Below are positions 58,901 to 64,000 of a stretch of DNA of 64,000 nucleotides, in pieces; position 1 is the first letter of the stretch, and each line of letters starts with the position of its first letter. The position numbers and the translations under genes are program-made. Location: the NCBI GenBank assembly GCA_037179385.1, contig CM074200.1, positions 34,289,884 through 34,353,883 on the forward strand, given 5' to 3'. The notes below the pieces were generated by a model. The model had not been told where the DNA came from. It did no database searches and saw only the letters and a program-made list of their open reading frames with translations. This DNA is from Holothuria scabra. Taxonomy: Eukaryota; Echinodermata; Holothuroidea; Aspidochirotida; Holothuriidae.

Positions 58901-60908
58901 CCAGCTTGTAAATAATGGTCAAAAATCTCCCCCCCCCCCAACCAAACAGCTTTTGTAAAATATTTTTGGCAATTTTTTTCCCCCACATATTTGAAACAGC
59001 CACTGTGATTGAAAAATATTGACATGTTCTAAATCCAACATGTACAGGAATTGTTTTTTCCTTGACACATTCAATTCAATGCACCTAACAGAATTTGCTG
59101 TAGTTTATGATAGCTGTAGTCACACACATGCAAAATCAACAAAAACAAACACTTTTTCTATCATAAATATAAACATGAGCAGAACACCTCCAGCAACTGT
59201 TACACTTCAGTTGTTTCAAAGAGAAAGACTAGAAAACTGCCTCTAGATATGACAGAGAAAATCTTCCCAAGGGACACAGCTCATCAGATTTTTCTGTGAA
59301 AATTGCCAGCCTAGTAATCGATCCATCACAGGTTTAAAATTGTGTGATTTTGGAACTGATTTGCAGAAATCCATGCAAATCATTTCCACCTTGATATTTT
59401 CTTTTTCCTTCTTTCTTTTTTTTTCTATTTTCTGTTACCCAAGGAGAGCTAAAAAAATGGATTCATTAAGACTTCATTGGCATAGATGAGAATTTATATC
59501 CCAGGGCCAGGATTTATTCTTACCAAGATAAGGGATCTATGGAAATGATTGATGAGGTATAGGTGTACAGTATATGAGTAGTGTACATTAGCTTCATAAT
59601 ATATGATCGGGAGGAGGAAGAAATTTATTTTCCTGGAGAGAGTCTAGGTGGTAGGAATATATATGGGGTTTGAGTGTGTGATGATGTCATTGGAGGAAAA
59701 TGTTAAAAGGAACACACACAATTGCTGTACTATGAGGCATGAAAAAAAATAAACAGAATACAGATATTTGGACATGCAAGAATGGATTCTGCTTCTTAAT
59801 CAAACAAAATAATAAATAATATTGAAAATCAGGAGAGTGAGCAATTTCAAAAGTATGGAGGATGGGGGAAGCGACCTCTTAGAAACATTTAAGCCCCATT
59901 AAAAAATTCAAAATTTCCATTGCATTAAATGCATCTTTGCCCACGTAAGAAAACATTCCTATCCCCATTCACAACATACTTGATTGGTTTAGGGCTCTGT
60001 GGAGGTAGGTTAGTTCGTTGATTTAACAACACACCAAACACAAATGTATTATACTGAGTGTCAACTAGATTAAATGTAAATTTTAAACAAGATTCCAAAT
60101 ACTGTTCAAATACTGTACAGGTCATTTCCAAATTAGTCCAGATTAGGTGCAGGTGCTTTCCAAAATAGTCAAGGTTTTTTACAGGTACTTCCACATTAGT
60201 CAAGTTTTGGTACAGATATTTTCCAAAGTAGTCAAGGCTTGGGTAGAAATTGAGATCTTGGTATGAGTCTATGGTCCATACATACATGCTGGAAGAAGGG
60301 GGAAGGTTCAAAAACCAATTGAAAAGACAGGCAAGTGAAGTGGTTGTATACATGTTTCTTAATAATGCAAAATTCAAATGTTCCTAATGCATGAAAGGGT
60401 TAAAGATATAGTTCGTTAGATAGAGATTTAGTTAGATTTTACAGCCCATTTTCCAATCGTTCAGGTCAAGCTTGCCACAGCCTTTTTCCAGTTGTGACGT
60501 CTCATGGGCTTGTTTGGTTGAAGGATAGGAAAAGCAGCATAGCAAGACAAAATTTTTTTTAGGAGCCAATGGACTCAAAAGACAGAGAGTGGCTCCCAAA
60601 CCCACCTTCCAAATATTCTTAAATCCAAATCTCCATGGGAAGATTCAATGAGACTTTTCATTCACCAGCTTTGGTTTGGTTGCAGCATCCTAAACCTTCA
60701 AGACCCCTGGACATTGTCCACCCAGTCCACCTGTGGCTTGCTATGCTGCTTTTAAGGGGGAGGAATGGAGGAGTTAGGGCAGAAACGTATTTTTCTTCTT
60801 TACCAGCAGCTTACCTTTGATAACGGTACTGAGCCATCCTCACATTCTCCCACCCCTAAGAGCTTTCTTGTTTTCAATCGACTTTGTAAGTCTCCACTGC
60901 TCTGCTTC
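40771..60908 (-). CDS. TP53I11: TP53I11 (p53-inducible protein 11, PIG11) homologue, 6 exons (gene span)
   Basis: Minus-strand exons in gene order are 60908-60815, 58115-58057, 48295-48247, 43001-42902, 42138-42037 and 40955-40771. All junctions are GT-AG and in phase, giving 195 residues plus stop against about 189 in the human protein. Diagnostic blocks match the family: SRLKTRKLLGVGE, ISQILGTDDN, GLRLWQVTTSVVYSAVALL and PIRLFGAAVTC. Four hydrophobic segments suggest a four-pass membrane protein with a short basic cytosolic tail (SGRVRSLMRARS). In mammals the gene is p53-induced and linked to early apoptosis and restraint of growth; the molecular activity is unknown. The initiator exon is not found: the first visible exon starts on the third base of a codon. 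The gene converges with the LRRIQ1-like gene, and its 9.8-kb second intron hosts a Crypton relic. Confidence 0.88.
42037..42138 (-). CDS. TP53I11: TP53I11 exon, TM2 end to TM3
   Basis: The acceptor is cctttctggcag and the donor TTTCAG|gtgagt. It encodes VALHCWNSARSLSRPVIE and then LLSESFYLALLFS, which aligns to the WNALYTAEKVIIRW region and the third membrane segment. Confidence 0.9.
42902..43001 (-). CDS. TP53I11: TP53I11 exon, TM1 end to TM2
   Basis: The acceptor is ttcaccgtag and the donor TACAT|gtaagt. It encodes AIFFPLSLFDVLFNIQ, then DENSLLPIRLFGAAVT. The PIRLFG block corresponds to PIRLYG in the human protein and opens membrane segment 2. Confidence 0.9.
43002..45139 (-). other. TP53I11 intron sequence, nothing recognised
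   Basis: Intron between the TM1 micro-exon and the next exon. Open frames at 43621-43968 and 44158-44373 have no recognisable motif, and their composition matches non-coding sequence. Confidence 0.45.
45140..45539. mobile_element. 400-bp GATC-rich element with inverted ends
   Basis: The left end GAGTGCTTTCACACTTGATC pairs with the right end CAAGTGTGAAAGTGGTCTC. I count 19 GATC sites inside, often as GGATCAGATCCGGATCTGAT, and the terminal motif AGTGTGAAAG recurs internally (45212, 45302, 45445). No target duplication or transposase is seen. Confidence 0.75.
45700..45995 (+). repeat. Dispersed repeat family D, copy 1
   Basis: About 290 bp that recurs inverted at 48378-48675 and partially at 49522-49760. 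Shared blocks include GGGGTACCTAAATTCTCA, AACAATGCAGAGTACC, GAAGCAATAAACAGAGAT and GACAATTGTGGGAGGGGCTT. Confidence 0.8.
46430..46740 (-). repeat. Two diverged units related to the 156-bp array
   Basis: On the minus strand it contains AGGTCAATGGTCATTTGGGG and AGGTCAAAGGTCAT, with GATATC/GAGATAT and TTGTAAAC-like segments, as in the 4283-5374 units. About two units lie in tandem. The family is therefore dispersed, not unique to the array. Confidence 0.7.
46772..47026 (+). mobile_element. TTAA-type MITE, family B copy 2 (255 bp)
   Basis: The ends AGGTAAAGAGCAGTC and GACTGCTCCTGCCCT are imperfect inverted repeats, flanked by TTAA at 46768-46771 and 47027-47030. The copy at 18460-18710 aligns inverted along its full length. 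Confidence 0.85.
47031..48246 (-). other. TP53I11 intron sequence, nothing recognised
   Basis: AT-rich intron; no exon or repeat family identified. Confidence 0.45.
48247..48295 (-). CDS. TP53I11: TP53I11 49-nt micro-exon, TM1
   Basis: The acceptor is ttaattttcctgcag and the donor CTTCTG|gtaagc. It encodes LWQVTTSVVYSAVALL, the start of the first membrane helix, with Arg-Leu-Trp-Gln spanning the junction as in the family (LRVWQF). Confidence 0.88.
48378..48675 (-). repeat. Dispersed repeat family D, copy 2 (inverted)
   Basis: The reverse complement of 45700-45995 with scattered substitutions. The two copies form an inverted pair about 2.4 kb apart within TP53I11 introns, on either side of the 49-nt exon's upstream region. 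Confidence 0.8.
49522..49762 (+). repeat. Dispersed repeat family D, partial copy 3
   Basis: AAATTCTCAATTGGCACAGC, AAAAATGCAGAGTA and GTAAGAAGGTTGGAAGAATT match family D. The middle is missing. It ends in a T/G homopolymer run. Confidence 0.55.
49896..49935. repeat. Perfect palindrome with TCGAATxxCATTC motif
   Basis: CGATTCGAGAC and GTCTCGAATCG form a perfect 11-bp stem with a 2-base loop. GCATTCAAGACTGGT follows. A related repeat block lies at 50648-50703. Confidence 0.85.
50237..51790 (+). pseudogene. Crypton-type tyrosine recombinase relic
   Basis: The frame open at 50870-51790 (except one TGA at 51212) reads like Crypton or domesticated Crypton-derived (KIAA1958/ZMYM-like, DUF3504) recombinases. 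Examples are FVGLRAATHRHLSG, RRGQEGLRAL, SGHRCEASIKSY. Of the catalytic R-HxxR-H-Y set, I see Arg at about 51260-51265, His at 51629, His at 51707 and Tyr at 51734; the HxxR Arg is Cys (TGT at 51638). A likely 5' exon (50237-50403, SDEEIDQIAGERN) ends at a GT donor, but its phase is one base off from the acceptor at 50867. Both the TGA and the Cys look like CpG decay. It lies antisense in a TP53I11 intron. It is dead as written. Confidence 0.8.
50648..50703. repeat. Short TTCGAA-containing direct/inverted repeats
   Basis: AAGACTGGTTTCGAATGGCA, then TTCGAAACTGGTGTCGAATC and CATTCAAGACTGTC. These units match those at 49896-49935. The block lies in the apparent intron of the Crypton relic. Confidence 0.8.
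52521..52585. repeat. Three consecutive perfect palindromes
   Basis: GCGGACCTTGGTCCGC (52521-52536), GATGACGTCATC with a full CRE core TGACGTCA (52548-52559), and GGTCTTAAAT-CAA-ATTTAAGACC (52563-52585). Another TGACGTCA is at about 52399. The block follows the Crypton relic. Confidence 0.9.
52775..52797. repeat. (CA)n microsatellite
   Basis: About 11 uninterrupted CA units. Confidence 0.95.
53440..53650 (+). mobile_element. tRNA-derived SINE copy
   Basis: It contains GGAGTTCAAGTCTTGGCC (B-box region), AACTTAAAAAATGGAAATTA, GTGATAAGCAATGGAGGGG, GCCAGTGAGCCAACTG, and ends TGTAAAACTCCATATAACC. It belongs to the same family as 8798-9052. Confidence 0.75.
54092..54655. mobile_element. TTAA-type MITE, family E (564 bp, long inverted arms)
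   Basis: The ends AAGAAGGGTTTA and TAAACCTTCCCT are inverted and flanked by TTAA (54088-54091, 54656-54659). Inverted similarity extends at least 120 bp inward (GGTGAAATTTGCATT against AATGAAACTTTCACC). A 23-bp direct repeat at 54069-54091 and 54662-54684 is explained as an older tandem duplication in the target. Confidence 0.8.
55829..56225. mobile_element. 397-bp MITE, CAGG...CCTG ends
   Basis: CAGGCCTCGATTTT and AAAATCGAGCCCTG are inverted ends. GGTTGTCC/TAGTTGTCC motifs recur inside near both ends. The CAGGGCTCGA-type end resembles hAT non-autonomous elements, but I do not see a clean 8-bp target duplication. Confidence 0.75.
57248..57374. mobile_element. 127-bp foldback element
   Basis: TACTTCATGTAAG and CTTACATGAAGTA are perfect 13-bp inverted ends. 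GAATAGAC and GTCTATTC extend the symmetry. No coding. Confidence 0.75.
58057..58115 (-). CDS. TP53I11: TP53I11 exon, ISQILG block
   Basis: The acceptor is ctttcctttctctacag and the donor TCTGAG|gtaatg. It encodes ISQILGTDDNYLLSFPVGL, equivalent to the ISQVLG...PLGLR stretch of the family, just before the first membrane segment. Confidence 0.88.
58116..59997 (-). other. TP53I11 intron sequence, nothing recognised
   Basis: Intron between the first two visible exons. A tRNA-like stretch near 58385-58445 is too poor to call. The rest is AT-rich with homopolymer runs. Confidence 0.45.
60003..60066 (-). repeat. LINE 3' tail fragment
   Basis: GGTTAGTTCGTTGATTTAAC, then AACACACCAAACACAAATGT, is the inverted LINE 3' end (compare 12395-12445). 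Confidence 0.55.
60113..60242. repeat. About four units of a 31-bp minisatellite
   Basis: The recurring pattern GGTACAGxTxxTTTCCAAA followed by TAGTCAAG repeats every 30-32 bp, imperfectly. It creates a 150-codon minus-strand open frame (59925-60377) with a repeated LDYFGK motif. Confidence 0.8.
60405..60520 (-). mobile_element. Truncated tRNA-derived SINE
   Basis: The 3' half only: TTAGTTAGATTTTACAGCCC, TTTTCCAATCGTTCAGG and TTTTTCCAGTTGTGACGTCT. It matches the inverted SINE copies at 28041 and 35163. The head is missing. Confidence 0.6.
60815..60908 (-). CDS. TP53I11: TP53I11 exon, N-terminal cytosolic region
   Basis: The acceptor (minus strand) is ttttcatatttcag and the donor TCAAAG|gtaagc. 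It encodes KQSSGDLQSRLKTRKLL then GVGECEDGSVPLSK, matching the human block with SRLKTRKILGVG. Its first base completes a codon from an upstream exon not located here. Confidence 0.88.
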
Positions 60909-61562
60909 CTGAAATATGAAAAAAAAAATCAAATTTAAAGACATTCAATCACTTAACCAAGTTGCATAAATTGGAAAAAAGTATAATTATGTTGCAAAGA
61001 AATCTCCTGATATATGGGATCAAAATCTTTTCCTTCTCTTTGATTTTGAAAGTTGAATAGCCCTTTAACCATTTGTGTAAGCACACAAAACAAGGTCTTG
61101 GGTGTTCCAACCTCACAGAAGGAGGGGTAAGAGAGGGGGAAAGGAGATAGCTGCAGTCTCTCCATCTACATCTATAATCATTCACTGCCAATTATATTTC
61201 GATAGCTGACATTGTTGCAAAAGTTTACTGCATGAGCAGATGACAATTATTGCTCATAATAGTTATTGCTACTTAAGAGTAAGGCGAGTACAATAATATA
61301 AATTGCAATTACATTGACTTCAAAGAGGAATACAGTATTGCCTTTAAAAATCCATGGAAGGGAATGCACATGAAATCCTTTTGTGGTCTTTTTCTCTTTC
61401 AAACATGAATCACAAATAACTTGCAGCAGATCAACATTAACTTCATGAAATATGGACAGATATTTCCTCATCTAACAGGAGCTACTTATATTAATAAGCC
61501 CAGACCTCATGAAATATTATGCTGTACAACTTGGAAGAGCAGTTACGTTAGGTCATCTGGGA

Positions 61563-61667
61563 AACGTTCCACAAAGAGTTACGCACAATCTTAAGTATGA
61601 TTTACTGTTGACTTAAGTATGGGGAATCAAACTTAAGATTTTGCATAACTCTTTGTGGAATGGGCCC
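61563..61667. mobile_element. Foldback MITE, second copy (about 105 bp)
   Basis: CGTTCCACAAAGAGTTACGC and GCATAACTCTTTGTGGAATG are the arms. It is nearly identical to 612-716 over its whole length. Confidence 0.85.
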
Positions 61668-62787
61668 CTGGTCAATTAATACTCATTATGCAATATGATT
61701 CACCTTCACTACAACTTACTGCTATAGTCTGTACCACCATATGCAGGGTAGCATTTGTCCTGTACAGAGTGGGATAAACTTACTACACATCCTGGGAAAT
61801 GCACAGTAGTTTCATTCACTCACAAGTTTACCATGTCATTATGGAAGGATCTTAAGAATATGGGACTTTTAACTGTGAAAAGCTTGTACGGGACCATCAC
61901 TTTTTATTCAAATTGCATAGAGGGCACACTCCAATTCAACCATACTTTCCTTGACGAGTGGCATCATGGGTTTGTCAAAGTTTTGTTTCCTATTAGCACC
62001 TAAACCAATAGGCAAGAGTTGTTGAAGCACTAACATATCTCTACATGCTGCTGTTTTGAAAGTAAAACAACCTGATACTTCCAGGTAAAGTGCTGCTGTG
62101 TTTCCAATTAACTATAGAACTAATAGGTTTGGCACACACAATTAGCATAAATCTCATTAGTTTGGTCATATTTCATACAAATACATTATATTTGCTGTAG
62201 GAGGCAATTGTTGTTTGCAGTTGCAAGGCGAAACAAATGATTTGATTGGTGAATTTTGAAACAGAGCTAGGTTAAAAAGATTTGGTTAATTTGCATGCAT
62301 TATTGATAGAATGTGCGATTTTTTTCACTTTTTACAGAAAGGTTAATCACTTCTGAATTTGTTCTCATTCTATTACATTTTTTCTTAGTTACCTCTCTGT
62401 CATTGAACCCTTTCTGATTGTATGTAAATTAGAATAGATTCTATGAAAAGTTTTGACCAATGTACTTCGATTAGGCACTGGTGTATCATTGAGTTGAAAC
62501 CTATAACTTAATGAGAGTGTTTAAGGGTCACTAACACATCACAATGCTCATAGTAAGCATAATGAGTGAAGTCTTAGATCCAAAAGATAATGAAAAAGTT
62601 GAGGAATTTGTGGTCTCCTGACTAAGTTTGATTGTAACAGTTTTGTGCATATTTTGAATAAGTGTCAGGTCATGAGTTTTTGAAAACAGAATTGGACCCT
62701 TACAGTAAGTGTACTCACTCATAAAGACATGTATTTGTATGTATGAAATGGGATAAATTTACCATTTTTCATTGATATGCAGAAAAA
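61668..62787. other. Sequence upstream of TP53I11 visible exons, nothing recognised
   Basis: The missing first TP53I11 exon could lie here or beyond the window. I looked for a minus-strand ATG followed by a donor in the right phase (two bases left over) and did not find one. Confidence 0.4.
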
Positions 62788-62901
62788 CTTAACAGGTTTG
62801 GAAAAATTTGTTGAATTTTGTCATACTACTCAAGAAGCTGCTCTAAAGTGGCTAATTGAGTTGGTTCATGAAATTCAACAAATTTTTCCAAACCTGTTAA
62901 G
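62788..62901. repeat. Perfect 31-bp inverted repeat hairpin
   Basis: The left arm at 62788-62818 (begins CTTAACAGGTTTGG) and right arm at 62871-62901 (ends CCAAACCTGTTAAG) match without mismatch around a 52-nt loop. Weaker pairing extends about 12 bp outward. Confidence 0.92.
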
Positions 62902-63149
62902 TTTTCTTCACATACCAATGCCAATGGTCAGTCTTAGACAATCCTATACCCTACATACAAATAACTGTTTTATGAGGGAGTACTTAATGGTTGAAGTCAG
63001 TTTTCAAAAATTTGTGACACTTTTTCAAATTATGTACAATACCATCAGTACAAGTCAGGACACTAGAAAATTCCAAATTTTAGCATTTTCTATGACTTTT
63101 GGACTCAAAACTTGACTTGCTATGCTAACTATTAGCATTAATTGTTATG

Positions 63150-63558
63150 TCCTTATTAGTCTTCATTGGCTTCCTGTTCAGCAACGCATCCAGTATAAAG
63201 TCCTTCTACTTACCTACAAGTGCATACATGGTTTTGCTCCTTATATCTACAGGAACTCATATCCAACTAAAAGCCTTTACGTGACCTTCCTTCCAGTTCT
63301 CAATCTCTTATAAATGTACAATCGTCTGTTACCCACTCTTACGATGATCGAGGTTTTGCTATTATTTCTGCCAATTTGTGGAATGATCTTCCATCTTTTG
63401 TTAAGAACTCTTCTTCTATTGGACAATTTAAAACTAATTTGAAAACTCACTTGTTTACTATTTCATATTGACTCCCTGTTGGGCAGTCTTCAGCACTTCA
63501 AGACTCTTTGTGTAAGGCGCTTTATATGAACCGTACTATTACTATTATTATTATTATG
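63150..63558 (+). mobile_element. CR1/L2-like LINE 3' end
   Basis: LHWLPVQQRIQYKVLLLTYK and CIHGFAPYI, then after a frameshift IISANLWNDLPSFVK and FKTNLKTHLFTISY with a stop, form the C-terminus of a CR1/L2-type reverse-transcriptase ORF. The 3' end GGCGCTTTATATGAACCG is followed by an (ATT)n tail at 63538-63557. It is 5'-truncated and frameshifted. Confidence 0.85.
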
Positions 63559-64000
63559 TGGCAGTGTCCCTTTGGGACTCTCAATAAGTTATGAATATCA
63601 ACTCAAAAATACAACTACCCTTTGTGTGTTTCTTGTCAAACAGCACACCATGCTGTGATTACTTTTATACCACAGATAAATATTCCTGCCTAGCGCATCT
63701 CTCATGGTACACACATTGCTTGTTTTCACTCTAGAGGAAACATGTGAATACCGTAGGCCTACTGTATACAATTATTTAATAATTTGTTGATGACCTCATT
63801 GCTCATTTTTAAGATTTCATTATATTGGAGGTTCACCAACCAATCAGTTATTCGCCTTCTTATGATGCAAATTCTTGTCATTCCTAGGGTAGGCCTAAGG
63901 TGACACCTTGTTCTACGGTGTAGGGTCCCTAATTTGACACTAAGAACAGTGATACCCCAGGCAAACTATTAAAGCAGTACGAAAGTTAAAATCAATTGAC

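Noticed and set aside
59925..60377. 150-codon minus-strand open frame
   Set aside because: It spans a 31-bp minisatellite, a LINE tail and unrelated flanks. The repeated LDYFGK motif comes from the tandem repeat, and no domain is recognisable.
61147..61191. N-terminal exon of TP53I11 beginning MAVNDYR
   Set aside because: There is no donor in the phase required by the exon at 60908, and the peptide does not resemble the family N-terminus.

Overview
The window is eukaryotic nuclear DNA from an animal. It is AT-rich, its coding is split into short exons by long introns, and the introns are full of transposon debris. The two recognisable genes are conserved across animals, and the repeats are of the kind found in marine invertebrate deuterostomes. 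My best guess is an echinoderm or close relative; that is inference from style, not proof.

Left half, + strand (3130-34486): the 3' portion of a gene for a leucine-rich-repeat and IQ-motif protein of the LRRIQ1 type. Thirteen exons splice in frame into about 776 residues ending at a TGA at 34484. The order is seven LRRs, an LRR cap, two IQ (calmodulin-binding) motifs, an acidic patch and a proline/serine-rich basic tail. The 5' exons lie left of the window. Its first intron appears to use a GC-AG splice pair and carries a seven-unit, exactly 156-bp tandem array rich in AGGTCA half-sites.

Right half, - strand (60908 down to 40771): six exons of a TP53I11 (p53-inducible protein 11, PIG11) homologue. 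They give about 195 residues, nearly the whole protein; only the first few N-terminal residues lie on an exon I could not find, probably beyond the right edge. The two genes converge tail to tail, with roughly 6 kb between their stop codons.

Mobile DNA: short non-autonomous elements flanked by TTAA (at least four families); a clean hAT-type MITE with an 8-bp target duplication; further terminal-inverted-repeat and foldback elements; a dispersed tRNA-derived SINE; 3' fragments of RNase H-bearing and CR1/L2-like LINEs; and a decayed Crypton-type tyrosine recombinase antisense in a TP53I11 intron. The most unusual structures are (1) two near-identical 467/468-bp TTAA elements in direct orientation bracketing 2.6 kb, where the outer flanks join into an uninterrupted 34-bp minisatellite, (2) the 156-bp array with nuclear-receptor-like half-sites, and (3) a 400-bp element with 19 GATC sites. 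I found no RNA genes, operons or CRISPR arrays; tRNA-like stretches are SINE heads.
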